64,000 bases of DNA from a bacterium (GTDB taxonomy: Bacteria > Myxococcota_A > Bradymonadia > UBA7976 > UBA1532), in NCBI GenBank assembly GCA_030426085.1, contig JAUHYW010000034.1:28332-92331 (forward strand). The letters are read 5' to 3'. The notes beneath the pieces are model-generated. The model searched no databases, was not told where the DNA came from, and saw only the letters and a program-made list of their open reading frames with translations. Both the position numbers and the translations under genes were made by a program. Positions 1 through 9,182 of the stretch are shown here, in pieces; the first letter of the stretch is position 1; each line of letters starts with the position of its first letter.

Positions 1-75
1 CGCGGTGAGATCATAGCGGCGGGAGAAGTCATCGTAGTGGGCCTGGGTGCCCTCGGTGGTCTGCGTCCCGGGCAT
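1..75 (-). CDS. N-terminus of a probable SAM-dependent methyltransferase (partial)
   Basis: A gene on the minus strand runs off the left edge; only its first 25 codons are inside. They begin at an ATG preceded by a strong ribosome site (GAGAGGAGGGGCCG, read on the minus strand). The residues MPGTQTTEGTQAHYDDFSRR, followed by YDL, resemble the opening of class I SAM-dependent methyltransferases, where a Tyr-Asp-x-Phe-Ser-x-x-Tyr-Asp helix precedes the SAM-binding domain. No catalytic motif is visible in this piece, so the family call is inference. It is transcribed divergently from the YtfJ-like gene at 311. Confidence 0.45.
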   Translation of the reverse strand, partial: MPGTQTTEGTQAHYDDFSRRYDLTA

Positions 76-310
76 CGGCCCCTCCTCTCGGTAGACGGGG
101 CGCCGTCGACACCCCGGAGCGGGCACGAGCGGCGCACCCTACTCCATATACTGCGTGGTCTGCCGCCGAGAACCGCGACGGACCCCCGCGGGCCGCCGCG
201 TCGCGGTCTCCCGGGGGGTTCCTCGCCGCCGGGAGGTTTCTCGCCGCCGCGGGGTTTCTCCCCGCTTCCCGCGTCACGTATCGTCGAGACGCCACGCTTG
301 GAGGACCCTC

Positions 311-883
311 ATGCGCCTGCCACTCCTGCTCGCCGCCGCCTGCACCTTGATCGCGGGCCCCGCCCTCGCCGCGCCGAAGGCCGGCGACCCGCTGCCCCGC
401 CTCGTGCTCAGCGGCGAAGACGAGGGCCTCATGCGGCGGGTCGGCGACGACGACGTCGCCTACGCCCGGTTCGACACCGGCAAGACCCTCGCCCGGGGCA
501 AGGTCTACCTGCTCACCTACCTCGCCGCCCGGCGCAGTGCCCAGAAGATGAGCCAGCCGCTCAAGAAGGCGCTGAAGAGCCGCCCGCCCAACGCGAAGTA
601 CCAGCCGGTCAACTTCATGAACCTCGACGACTGCATCTTCGGCACCTGCGGCTTCGCCCGGGGCCAGTTCGAAGACCACCTGCACGCCCAGCCGACGGTG
701 GTGCACGTCGTCGACGAAGAGGGCCGCGGCCGCAAGCTGTGGGGCGCCCAGGAGGAGGGGGTGTCGGTCTACGTCGTCGACCACACCGGGGTCATCACCC
801 ACATCGCCCGGGGGCCGCTGACCGCCGCCTCGGCGCAGGCCGTCCGGGACGCGATCGACGCCGCGGTGGCCAAGGTGCCCTGA
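311..883 (+). CDS. YtfJ-like exported thioredoxin-fold protein
   Basis: The product is 190 aa with a clear signal peptide (MRLPLLLAAACTLIAGPALA, then Ala), so it should be periplasmic. The rest matches the layout of E. coli YtfJ: a GKVYLLTYLAARRSAQK strand-helix, where YtfJ has GKVRVLQHIAGRTSAKE, a central Asn-x-Asp-Asp segment, and a C-terminal Val-Val-x-Asp-x-x-Gly-x-Val strand. YtfJ proteins have a thioredoxin fold and no well-defined function. No CxxC redox motif is visible; the two nearby Cys (CIFGTC) are spaced CxxxxC. The ATG at 311 was chosen because it starts the signal peptide. The gap in front holds three imperfect repeats of GGTTTCTCGCCGCCG at about 216-270. Confidence 0.75.
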   Translation: MRLPLLLAAACTLIAGPALAAPKAGDPLPRLVLSGEDEGLMRRVGDDDVAYARFDTGKTLARGKVYLLTYLAARRSAQKMSQPLKKALKSRPPNAKYQPVNFMNLDDCIFGTCGFARGQFEDHLHAQPTVVHVVDEEGRGRKLWGAQEEGVSVYVVDHTGVITHIARGPLTAASAQAVRDAIDAAVAKVP

Positions 884-1018
884 GGCCGATCGGGCCGGTG
901 GGCGGCTGTTCGTGACCTCGCGGATACTTTCAGCTTCTTTCAGACATACCGAAAGCGGATGCCGGCTAGGCTCTGCGCGGGCGCTCGGCGCCCGACAACC
1001 CCTGCTGGAGCAACCGCC

Positions 1019-1462
1019 ATGGCCAACGTCGAGATCGTCAGCTCGTCCTTCTCCGAATCCGGGGACCAGATCACCGGAGAGGTCACCTGCGAGATCACCT
1101 TCACCGAGACCGAGAAGACGCTCGAGATGGGCTTTCACGCCCGCACGATCCTGCGGGCGTCGAACGCCTCGACCGAGAGCGTGGTCCTGTCGAACAACCC
1201 GCGGATGGGCGGCATGATCTGCCTCGACGACCGGCGCCGCGAGAAGTGGGTCGGGCTGGGTGAGCTGGTGCATCCCGGCGGCAAGTCGACCCGGCAGATC
1301 ACCATCCCCGTCTCGATGAGCCGAGCCGATCTGTTCGAGTACGGCCACCTCGTCCAGAAGTGGCTGGAGCAGTCCAACCGCGGCATCGACGTCGTGCGCG
1401 TCGAGATCGACCCCGACTTCGGTGGCTCGAAGAGCCGGACGCTCAAGGACCAGCGGCTCTGA
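1019..1462 (+). CDS. Conserved-looking hypothetical protein, 147 aa
   Basis: The protein has no signal peptide or membrane segment. It alternates short hydrophobic strands with charged turns (EVTCEITFTETEKTLEMGF, later STRQITIPVSMSRADLF), which suggests a small beta-rich cytoplasmic fold. I do not recognise the family. The ATG at 1019 was taken because the MANVEIVSSSFSES start reads as a normal N-terminus while the upstream codons look like untranslated spacer. The stretch at about 920-960, relatively AT-rich with CTTTCAGCTTCTTTCAGAC, probably holds the promoter. The methyltransferase gene starts 30 bp downstream on the same strand, so co-transcription is possible. Confidence 0.6.
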   Translation: MANVEIVSSSFSESGDQITGEVTCEITFTETEKTLEMGFHARTILRASNASTESVVLSNNPRMGGMICLDDRRREKWVGLGELVHPGGKSTRQITIPVSMSRADLFEYGHLVQKWLEQSNRGIDVVRVEIDPDFGGSKSRTLKDQRL

Positions 1463-1492
1463 TCGCCGTCCGGTGACCGGGAGGCAGGGGTG

Positions 1493-2335
1493 ATGGCGAT
1501 GGCGATGCCGGCCGAGCGGGATCGACGGGTCTCGCAGCTCGCGGGATCGACCATCGTCACCGATCGCCTGGACCACACCCGGCCCGATCAGGTGCTGCCG
1601 CTGTTCGACGAGCAGCGGTTCTTCCTCGACGAACTGCCCCGGGGCACGCTCGATGGCGCCCGGGTGCTCGAGATCGGCGCCGGCAGCGGCGTGCTGTCGA
1701 TCGCGCTGGCGAAGGCCGGCGCGGCCCGGGTGACGGCCCTCGAGATCAACCCCCGGGCGATGGACTTCGCCGCGTTCAACATCGAGCGCAACGGCGTCGC
1801 CGACCGGGTGGAGCTCGTGCCCGGCGACCGCTCGATCTACCGCCCCGTCTGGGGCCGACGGTTCGACTACATCATCTCCAACCCGCCCTTCATGCCCGCG
1901 CCGCCGGGCGCGCTGTACCACCTGCACTCCGACGCCGGCTGGGTGGGCCTCGACTTCGTCGAGGCGATCCTGCGCGGCCTCGACGGACACCTCGCCGACG
2001 GGGGGCGGGCCCAGCTCGTGACCGGCGCGCCGGGGGGCGAGGACGGACCCGCCCACCTGTGCGACCTCATCCGTCGGCGCTCGCCGGGCGCGGCGACGGT
2101 CGTCGTCAGCCCGCTGCGGGCGCTCTTCACCGACTGCGCAGTGCGGCTGAAGGGCGGCCCCGACGCGGCGGCGCGCATGCACGAGCTGCGGCGCCGCGCT
2201 GCGCAGGCCGGCGCGACCCACATGTATCTGTGCGTGGTGCACCTGCGGAAGACGCCCGGCCCGCTCGAGGTGCGAACCGCGAAGCAGCCCTACGATCTCG
2301 ACCGGCTGCTGCCCGCCGTCGAGGGGCCGAGGTAG
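1493..2335 (+). CDS. Class I SAM-dependent methyltransferase of the small-domain (NPPF) type
   Basis: This 280-aa protein has a classical SAM-binding motif I (VLEIGAGSGVLSIALAKAG), an acidic motif II (ALEIN), and the catalytic-type tetrapeptide Asn-Pro-Pro-Phe in the context YIISNPPFMPAP. NPPF/NPPY marks enzymes that methylate exocyclic or amide nitrogens (PrmC, RsmC and related families), so an N-methyltransferase is the best reading; the substrate is unknown. The ATG at 1493 lies 7 bp after GGGAGG; a GTG at 1490 and in-frame ATGs at 1499 and 1505 are alternatives. Its stop is 3 bp before the carbamoyltransferase start, so the two are very likely one operon and may modify the same small molecule (inference). 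Confidence 0.8.
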   Translation: MAMAMPAERDRRVSQLAGSTIVTDRLDHTRPDQVLPLFDEQRFFLDELPRGTLDGARVLEIGAGSGVLSIALAKAGAARVTALEINPRAMDFAAFNIERNGVADRVELVPGDRSIYRPVWGRRFDYIISNPPFMPAPPGALYHLHSDAGWVGLDFVEAILRGLDGHLADGGRAQLVTGAPGGEDGPAHLCDLIRRRSPGAATVVVSPLRALFTDCAVRLKGGPDAAARMHELRRRAAQAGATHMYLCVVHLRKTPGPLEVRTAKQPYDLDRLLPAVEGPR

Positions 2336-2338
2336 CCG

Positions 2339-4048
2339 GTGTACATCCTGGGCATCAACGCGGTCTTCCACGAGTCGGCGGCGTGCCTCATCGAAGACGG
2401 GCGCCTGATCGCGGCCGCCGAGGAGGAGCGCTTCAACCGGCGGAAGCACGGGAAGCGCGCCCTCGGCCACAACGTCGACGAGCTGCCGTGGCAGGCCATC
2501 GGATACTGCCTCGCAGAGGCCGGCATCTCGCCGGCGCAGGTCGACGCGGTGGGCTACTCCGCTTCGCCGGCCGCGTACCGCGCGGCGGACGACGAGCCCA
2601 TGGGCGGGGCGGGCGATGACTTCTTCGCCGCGTTCGATCGCATCCCCCGGCGGCTCGCCGAGCGCGGCTTTCGCTGCGCGCCGACCTGGATCGAGCACCA
2701 TGTGGCCCACGCGGCCTCGGCCTTCTTCGTCTCGCCCTTCGACGAGGCGGCGATCCTCGTCGTCGACGGGCGGGGCGAGGGCGACTCGGCGTGGCTGGGG
2801 CATGGGCGGGGGCGTCACCTCCGCCCGGTCGACGCGGTGCCGCTGCCGGCCTCCATCGGGTTCTTGTGGGAGCTCTTCGCGGTCTTCCTCGGCTTCGGCA
2901 TCTACGAGGCGGCCAAGGTGATGGGGCTCGCCGCCTACGGCCACCCGGCGCGGTTCGCGGCGGCGCTGGAGCGCATCGCGCCGCCGCTGCCCGATGGCAC
3001 GTTCGCGATCGACGACGCGATCACCCGGTTCCGGTCGATGCGGTACTACCCGCCGGGGGCCGATCTCACGGCGCTGAGCGCGCTGGTCGGGGTGCCCCCC
3101 CGGGACCCCGACGACTCCATCGGCGTCGCTCACCGGGGCCTCGCCGCCGCCTTGCAGCACCACACCGACACCCTGCTCGGCGGCCTCGCCCGGCGGCTGC
3201 ACGCGGCCACCGGCGCGCGGGCTCTGTGCGTCGCCGGCGGCGTCGGGCTCAACTGCGTCAGCAACCGCAAGCTGCTCGTCGACGGCCCGTTCGACCGGCT
3301 CTTCGTGCAGCCGGCGGCCCACGACGCCGGCACGGCGCTCGGCGCGGCGTATCACATCTGGCACACCGCGCTGGGCCGGACCGAGCGGCACCCGATGACC
3401 CACGCCTACCTCGGGCCGGCCTACGACGACGCCGAGATCGAGCAGCGGCTGAAGGCGCGCGGCGTGCCCTATCGCCGCTCGGACGACATCGCGGCCGACG
3501 TCGCCCGCCTGATCGCGGGCGGGGCCGTCGTCGGCGTCTTCCAGGGGCGCATGGAGCTCGGCCCCCGGGCCCTCGGCAACCGCAGCCTGCTGGCCGACCC
3601 CCGCGACCCGGGCGTGCGGGACATGCTCAACCGCAAGGTGAAGCACCGGGAGTACTTCCGGCCGTTCGCCCCGAGCGTGCTCGAAGAAGAGGCCGGGCGC
3701 TGGTTCGCCATCGAGCGGCCGACCTCGGCCACGGAATACATGCTGACGACGTGGCCGGTGCGGCCCGAGGTGCGCGACCGGATCCCAGCCGTGGTGCACA
3801 TCGACGGATCGGCCCGGGTCCAGGTCGTGCGCCGGGCGGCGAACCCCCGATTCCACGCGATCCTGACGGCGTTCCACCGGCTGACCGGGGTGCCGGTGCT
3901 GCTCAACACCTCGTTCAACGACAGCGAGCCGATCGTCTGCTCGCCGGACGACGCGCTGAACACCTTCGGCAAGACCCGGATCGACCGGCTGGCCATGGGC
4001 GGCTTCATCGTCGGTGAGGCTCAGGCGACCCCGGCCGCGGGGGCCTGA
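2339..4048 (+). CDS. Carbamoyltransferase of the NodU/CmcH/TobZ family
   Basis: The 569-aa product has the full two-domain plan of O-carbamoyltransferases. The N-terminal Kae1-like ASKHA domain starts with YILGINAVFHESAACLI and includes the EEERFNRRKH segment, a His-rich metal site (EHHVAHAASAFF) and the VVDGRGEGDS turn. The C-terminal YrdC-like domain has FRPFAPSVLEEE and VLLNTSFNDSEPIVCSPDDA. Family members transfer a carbamoyl group from carbamoyl phosphate through carbamoyl-adenylate to a hydroxyl on natural products or Nod factors. Translation starts at a GTG just after the methyltransferase stop. No polyketide, peptide or sugar assembly genes are nearby, so the acceptor cannot be named. 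Confidence 0.9.
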   Translation: MYILGINAVFHESAACLIEDGRLIAAAEEERFNRRKHGKRALGHNVDELPWQAIGYCLAEAGISPAQVDAVGYSASPAAYRAADDEPMGGAGDDFFAAFDRIPRRLAERGFRCAPTWIEHHVAHAASAFFVSPFDEAAILVVDGRGEGDSAWLGHGRGRHLRPVDAVPLPASIGFLWELFAVFLGFGIYEAAKVMGLAAYGHPARFAAALERIAPPLPDGTFAIDDAITRFRSMRYYPPGADLTALSALVGVPPRDPDDSIGVAHRGLAAALQHHTDTLLGGLARRLHAATGARALCVAGGVGLNCVSNRKLLVDGPFDRLFVQPAAHDAGTALGAAYHIWHTALGRTERHPMTHAYLGPAYDDAEIEQRLKARGVPYRRSDDIAADVARLIAGGAVVGVFQGRMELGPRALGNRSLLADPRDPGVRDMLNRKVKHREYFRPFAPSVLEEEAGRWFAIERPTSATEYMLTTWPVRPEVRDRIPAVVHIDGSARVQVVRRAANPRFHAILTAFHRLTGVPVLLNTSFNDSEPIVCSPDDALNTFGKTRIDRLAMGGFIVGEAQATPAAGA

Positions 4049-4127
4049 TCGACCCTGGTCGTCGATGTAGGCCCATGTGTGTACATTTCCAGTGCATCCC
4101 CCGCAGGGGCCGTGCTATCAAAAACTC

Positions 4128-6737
4128 ATGGTGGGACGATACTTCGCTGGGTTCGGGTCGCTGATCGGGCTGCTCTTCGCGCTGTCGGCGCCGGCCGCGG
4201 CGGACGGGTGGCCGGGGGTCGCGGTGCCCGACGAGGACGCCTTCGCCCGGGGCTGGGGCCGTGACCTGACCCCGGCCGAGTCGGCCGAGGCCGCCACGAA
4301 GATGCTGCGCGAGGCGGGCGACGGGCCGCACGCCGAGCAGACGAAGGCCACCGCCCGACTCATGCGCGGGCTGGCCCGCTATCGCCAGGGGCTCTACCGC
4401 AGCGCCGCCCGCGACCTGGGGCGCGCCGCCCGGGGCCCGATCCACAACCCCGACGTCGCCGCCTTCTTCCAGGCCGAGTCGCTGTTCCACGCCGGCGATT
4501 ACGCCGCGGCCCGCAAGCAGTTCGACCGCTTCGACCGCAAGCACCCCCACTCGACGTGGCGCCACCGGGCCGCGGTGCGGGTCGCCGACTGCGACATCGC
4601 GCTGGGCGATCACGCCGACGGCATCAAGGGCCTGACCCGCGCGCTGAAGCGCTACCCCGAGTACCCCCACCGAGCCGCCATCCGCTTCGCGCTCTCCGAG
4701 GCCTCCCGGCTCGCCGGCCGCCTGGAAGACGCCGCGCAGTGGCTCGAGCGCATCGTGTGGGAGCTGCCCGAAGATCCGATGGCCCTCACCGCCCGCCGGG
4801 CCCTGGCCGCGTTCGAGGCGCAGGGGGTGGTGCCCGAGCCGCTGTCGGTGAGCGACGCCCACGACCGGGGCTACGACCTGCGCCGGCGCAAGTACTGGCC
4901 GGCGGCGCTCGACACGCTCCAGCCGCTGATCACCGACCCCCGGGCCGGGCGGGTCGACCGGTGGAAGGCCCGCTATCAGATCGCCCGCACGCTGTACCAG
5001 ATGGAGCGCTACGAAGAGGCGGCCACCTCGTTCGCCGCCCTCGTCGACGACGCGCCGAGCAGCCGCCGACGGAGCTGGGCCCGCCACTGGAAGGCGTACA
5101 GCCTCGAGCGCCTCGGTCGGCTCGATCAGGCGGCGCAGGCGCTCTTCGAAGCCAAGGGGTCGGTGAAGAGCCCCTCCGCCGAGGCGCTGTACAAGGTCGG
5201 CTGGCTGTACTTCGACGGGGCGCAGTACCCCAAGGCCCTGGAATACTTCCAGAAGTCGGCGAAGAAGGGCCGGACGTGGCGCCGCAAGACCCACTGGCTG
5301 CGCGCGTGGCTGGCCTATCGGCTGGGCGACTACGACGTCGCCGCCAAGGCGTTCAAGGCGCTCCAGCGCTCGAGCCGCAAGCGGGCCGATCGCTATGGCT
5401 ACTGGCTGGCCCGCACGCTGGTGAAGCAGGGCGAGCTGGACGCCGCCGCCGACACCTGGCGGGGCATCATCGACCAGTCGCCGCTGTCGTATTACGCCTA
5501 TCAGGCCCGGGCCCGGCTGGTCGAGATCGGCCGCCCGCTGCTCGACGAGCCGGTGGCCCACGAGCCGCCCGAAGAGACCGAGGCCCGCGACGCGCCGCCC
5601 GAGGCCGGGGTGGACTGCGCGCCGGGATCGGAGCGCCCCGGCTGCCGCCTCGTCGCCGCCGGCGAGGTCACCCCGCCCGAGTCGCCCGAAGAGGCCGCCG
5701 CCCGCCCCGGGGCCACCGAGGGCGAGGAGGCCCCGGTCTTCATCGTGCAGAAGCCCGCCGCGCCCGACGCCGTCGAGCTGCTGCGCGAGCTGTCCCGCCG
5801 GTGGGGCGGCGCGCTGCCCGATCTGGCGAAGGCCCACGAGCTGGCGGCCATCGGCGAGGACCGCTGGGCGCTCCTGACGCTGCGCCGGGTGAGCAACGAG
5901 CTGCGGGCGTTCTACCGGGCCGGCCGCAAGACCCGCCGCAACTGGCGCTACGTCGACGTGCCCTATGTCGACTACCGCAAGCTGGACAAGCCCCGGGCCG
6001 AGTGGGGCCGGACCATCCGCGAGGAGGGCCCCCGCAGCAGCCGCAAGCGCATCCGCTACCTGAGCAAGCGGCGCGACGCCGCCTTCTGGCCGCTGCTGCG
6101 CGACGCCTACGCCGCCGTGGGCGACTTCCACTACTTCCGGCGGCACTCGCGCAAAGAGGACCGGGTCAGCGGCCGCCCCGAGGGCCCGGGCAACGCGAAG
6201 TGGCGGAGGCGCTACGCCCGCGCCTTCCAGCCGCTGGTCGAAGAGCACGCGAAGCACTACGGCCTCGACCCGCACTTCATCTGGGCGCTGATGACGGTCG
6301 AGTCGACCTACAACCCGTGGGCCATCAGCCGGGCGAGCGCCCGGGGGCTGATGCAGGTGATGCCCCACACCGGCGCGCTGGTGGCCGATCGCATGCACTG
6401 GCGCAACTTCGGCCCGGCGCTGCTCTTCGAGCCCGAGGTGGCCACCGAGATGGCCGCCTGGTACTTCCACCAGCTTCTGCGCAAGTTCAACGGCCAGTTG
6501 CCCCTGGCCATCGCCGGCTACAACGCCGGCCCCCACCGCGTCGCCTACTGGCTGACCCGCAAGGGTCACCTGCCGATGGACGAGTTCATCGAGGAGATCC
6601 CGTACACCGAGGCCCGGGAGTACACCAAGAAGGTGCTGCGCTACCTGGCCCTGTATCGGCGCACCTACCAGGGCGACGACGCGCTGCGGGTGGGGCAGGT
6701 GATCGACCCGAAGTTCAGGGACAACATCAACTTCTGA
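4128..6737 (+). CDS. Periplasmic soluble lytic transglycosylase (Slt70-like) with TPR-like superhelix
   Basis: The protein is 869 aa. An N-terminal signal peptide (LIGLLFALSAPAAADG) is followed by about 450 residues of tetratricopeptide-like helical repeats (for example SLERLGRLDQAAQALFEAKG), then an acidic Pro/Glu-rich linker, then a C-terminal SLT domain. That domain has the expected motifs: catalytic Glu725 in ALMTVESTYNP, ARGLMQVMPHTG, and AIAGYNAGPHRVAYW. Such enzymes cleave murein glycan strands to 1,6-anhydro-muropeptides during wall turnover. The ATG at 4128 gives a perfect signal peptide; frames further upstream would bury it. The gene is followed by a long non-coding repeat region, so it is probably the end of its transcript. 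Confidence 0.9.
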   Translation: MVGRYFAGFGSLIGLLFALSAPAAADGWPGVAVPDEDAFARGWGRDLTPAESAEAATKMLREAGDGPHAEQTKATARLMRGLARYRQGLYRSAARDLGRAARGPIHNPDVAAFFQAESLFHAGDYAAARKQFDRFDRKHPHSTWRHRAAVRVADCDIALGDHADGIKGLTRALKRYPEYPHRAAIRFALSEASRLAGRLEDAAQWLERIVWELPEDPMALTARRALAAFEAQGVVPEPLSVSDAHDRGYDLRRRKYWPAALDTLQPLITDPRAGRVDRWKARYQIARTLYQMERYEEAATSFAALVDDAPSSRRRSWARHWKAYSLERLGRLDQAAQALFEAKGSVKSPSAEALYKVGWLYFDGAQYPKALEYFQKSAKKGRTWRRKTHWLRAWLAYRLGDYDVAAKAFKALQRSSRKRADRYGYWLARTLVKQGELDAAADTWRGIIDQSPLSYYAYQARARLVEIGRPLLDEPVAHEPPEETEARDAPPEAGVDCAPGSERPGCRLVAAGEVTPPESPEEAAARPGATEGEEAPVFIVQKPAAPDAVELLRELSRRWGGALPDLAKAHELAAIGEDRWALLTLRRVSNELRAFYRAGRKTRRNWRYVDVPYVDYRKLDKPRAEWGRTIREEGPRSSRKRIRYLSKRRDAAFWPLLRDAYAAVGDFHYFRRHSRKEDRVSGRPEGPGNAKWRRRYARAFQPLVEEHAKHYGLDPHFIWALMTVESTYNPWAISRASARGLMQVMPHTGALVADRMHWRNFGPALLFEPEVATEMAAWYFHQLLRKFNGQLPLAIAGYNAGPHRVAYWLTRKGHLPMDEFIEEIPYTEAREYTKKVLRYLALYRRTYQGDDALRVGQVIDPKFRDNINF

Positions 6738-7571
6738 CGGCGACGGGTGGGGCGCGCGGGGCCTCGATCCCAGGCGCCCGACCGGCTTCGGGCGCAGTTG
6801 CACACTCGCAGATCCCGGTCCGAAGCCCCCCTCTGGCGCGGTTTGCCCCGGAAAATCGCCTGCGACCGGCGCGCCGCGAGCCGTTTGCTCCGACCGATGC
6901 GGTCGCAGGCGTCTTCCAGGTGTGCCCTGGTCGCAGAATCCGGTCGCAGGCGACCGCGGGGTGCCGGGCAGGCGCCGATCTCCGGTAGGGGCGGGCCCCC
7001 GGGCGTCGCCGGCCGGCCGATCCCGGCCCCGAGCGGGCGGCGGGGCGCGGGGCAGAGCGCTGGATCCGGTCGCGATCGATCCCGATGTCGACCCGGACGG
7101 CGCCGATCGGCTCGGGGCGGCCGAGCGGCCGGTGAGGCAGCCCGGAGATCGGGTCGGACCGGAATCTGCGCCTGTCGGACCCATCCCCGACCCGGTCGGA
7201 CCGGGATCGACCGCCGTGGGGCGCGGCGACGTCCGGTGCCCCCGGAATCGGCGCCAGATGCACCCGTAGAGGCCGGTGCGGCCGGCCTGGATCGTGTGGC
7301 GCTCTCCGCAGACGGGTCGGACCTCACTCGGAGGGGTGATCCCGCACCTCTCCATGGGGTCGGACCTCACTCGGCGGGGTGATCGGGCAGAATCGAGCCG
7401 GTCGGACCGGGATCTGCGCTCGACGGGAGGCTGGCGAGCCGGTCGCAGGCGATGGCGGGCAGCGGGGCTGGGCGGGGGGTCGGCCGCCGGCGGACGGGCG
7501 GCGCGCAGGGCGGGCGTCGGGGCCGGTCGGCGCCGGTCGGGGGTGAGCGGCGCGAAGTGATCGGGCGGGGC
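6738..7571. other. Repeat-rich intergenic spacer of about 830 bp
   Basis: No reading frame here shows credible protein sequence. The spacer is built from short dispersed words: GGTCGCAGGC occurs at about 6901, 6943 and 7441; GGTCGGACCGG occurs at about 7153, 7193 and 7400; and a stretch near 6810 is the reverse complement of the one near 7403-7417 (CGGACCGGGATCTGC). It separates the transglycosylase gene from the convergent peptidase-like gene. The repeats look like decayed extragenic palindromes. Confidence 0.6.
7314..7384. repeat. Two tandem 28-bp copies (GGGTCGGACCTCACTCGG core)
   Basis: Positions 7314-7341 and 7357-7384 are identical except for one base (A at 7332, C at 7375) and sit 43 bp apart start to start. 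Each ends in GGGGTGATC. They are in the spacer downstream of two convergent genes. Confidence 0.8.
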
Positions 7572-8996
7572 CTACGGGTCGATGGTGATGGCCATGGCCT
7601 GCACGATCTCCCACCGCTGGTTGTCGCCGTAGTTGAGCCGGCCGTCGTTGTCGATGTCCTCGACGAACACCTGCTGGCTCTCGAGCCCGGCCCGCTCGGC
7701 GCACAGGCCGTCGACCTGGCCATCCTGCATCGTGTCGTTGAGCACCCGGATGAACGGCCGGCCGCCCATGACCCCGCAGGCGTGCACCCGGATGGCGTGG
7801 GCCCCGGTGTAGACCTCGTTGCCCAGCCAGTCGGTCTGGTCGTAGCGGCTGTAGGTCAGGGTGATGCCGGCCCCCTCTTCGACGCGGTCGCACAGCCAGT
7901 CGAAGGTCACCTGGGGGGCGTCCTGCACGGTGTCGACGGGCAGCCCGCCGAAGCACCCCGAGTTCTGCGACCCCTGGACCCGGATGTTCAGCCGGTCGGC
8001 GTCGTTCCACAGCGACAGGTAGCTGGTGATCCCGGCGTAGAGGCTCGAGTCGCCGATGAAGTCGGGGCAGTAGCCGGTGCCGCTGCCGGAGCAGATGCCG
8101 TTGGCCGGGCGCAGCATGCGCTCGTCGAGCTCCTCGGCGATGGAGAACGTGCCCCCGTCGCGCACGCCCCGGGTCGCGGTGTGCGGCGCGCTGAAGCCCC
8201 GGCTCGCGCCGAAGGTCTGGCGCAGGTACATCAGCGCGTTGGCCGCCGCGATGGGCACGCACTGGTTGCGGGCCGACTCGATGTTGACCGGGTTGGGCAG
8301 CGTCACCGCCCAGTAGCCCTGGAGCGGCTCGGGCAGCGTCACGCTCGGGTTCTGCGGCGGCGGGGGCAGCGGGCCGGGGCCGGGGGCGACGATGTCGTCG
8401 GCCCCGAAGGGCAGCGTCTGGCGCACCTGGGCCACCCGGAACCGGGTGGCGGGCAGGCTGCCGAGGTTCTCGAAGTCGGCCCGGTGCATGATCGGGTCGG
8501 TGCTGAAGACCGCGGTGGCGTAGAGGCTGCGCCGCAGGCGGCTGGAGCCGAGGTCGAAGTAGGTCACGACCGGCAGCGATCCGCCGTCGTCGACGACCTC
8601 GGCGTCGGCGATGGCCCGGGGGAAGCTGTCCCGGGGCTGAGTGTCGACCGGGACGTTGAGGGCGACCCACTCGCCGCCGAGGCGCACGTTGACGAAGCCG
8701 GCGGGCTCGCCGAGGGTCCGCGAGATCAGGACCGGGTCGACCTCGATCCGGCCCCAGGCCGAGCGCTGCGCGTCGGCGCCGGTCTCGAAGACGACCTGCC
8801 CCAGCTCGACGCCGTCGCCCGCCTGGAGCGGGGAGACGGCGAGGCCCGCGCCGGCGACGGGCCCGCCGGTGGGCTCGGCGGCGCCGGCGATGGGTGCACC
8901 GGTGGGGTCGGATGGCATGTCGCTGCCGTCGGCCGACTGGGCCAGGGCGGTGGACGCACAGAGGGTGGACATCAGGGCGATGTTGCGAAGGCGCAT
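7572..8996 (-). CDS. Secreted papain-fold (C39-like) cysteine peptidase-like protein
   Basis: The 474-aa product starts with a signal peptide (MRLRNIALMSTLCASTALAQ). Residues 40-200 form an uncharacterised beta-rich region. After a proline-rich hinge (PGPGPLPPPPQNP) the C-terminal half shows the order expected of a papain-like peptidase: Gln245-Cys246 in SARNQCVPIAAANALMYL, His400 in YTGAHAIRVHACG, and Asn420-Asp421 in FIRVLNDTMQDG. An EF-hand-like loop (DIDNDGRLNYGD) follows near the end. Function as a secreted peptidase is inference from these residues; no exact family is recognised. It is divergent from the transposase gene at 9183, with a spacer holding two T-runs. Confidence 0.55.
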   Translation of the reverse strand: MRLRNIALMSTLCASTALAQSADGSDMPSDPTGAPIAGAAEPTGGPVAGAGLAVSPLQAGDGVELGQVVFETGADAQRSAWGRIEVDPVLISRTLGEPAGFVNVRLGGEWVALNVPVDTQPRDSFPRAIADAEVVDDGGSLPVVTYFDLGSSRLRRSLYATAVFSTDPIMHRADFENLGSLPATRFRVAQVRQTLPFGADDIVAPGPGPLPPPPQNPSVTLPEPLQGYWAVTLPNPVNIESARNQCVPIAAANALMYLRQTFGASRGFSAPHTATRGVRDGGTFSIAEELDERMLRPANGICSGSGTGYCPDFIGDSSLYAGITSYLSLWNDADRLNIRVQGSQNSGCFGGLPVDTVQDAPQVTFDWLCDRVEEGAGITLTYSRYDQTDWLGNEVYTGAHAIRVHACGVMGGRPFIRVLNDTMQDGQVDGLCAERAGLESQQVFVEDIDNDGRLNYGDNQRWEIVQAMAITIDP

Positions 8997-9182
8997 GGCT
9001 TTGCTCCGGTGATGGCTGGCGGTCGTCGCGGCCAGCGGGTTCGGTGGAGCGGTTCGCAGGGGGCGTGGGCGGTTTTTTCCGGCGGGGTGATTTTTTTTCT
9101 GCCCGGCGGGGCTCGCGGTGCAGAAAGTGCGCAACAATCGCCGCGGCTGATCGATGGAGCCTTCGAGAGATCGGAGGTCGAG

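Noticed and set aside
29..3877. A 1,282-codon open frame on the minus strand opposite the methyltransferase/carbamoyltransferase genes
   Set aside because: It is Arg/Pro/Gly/Val-rich with no domain, and the opposite strand encodes recognisable enzymes. Such frames are expected opposite GC-rich codons.
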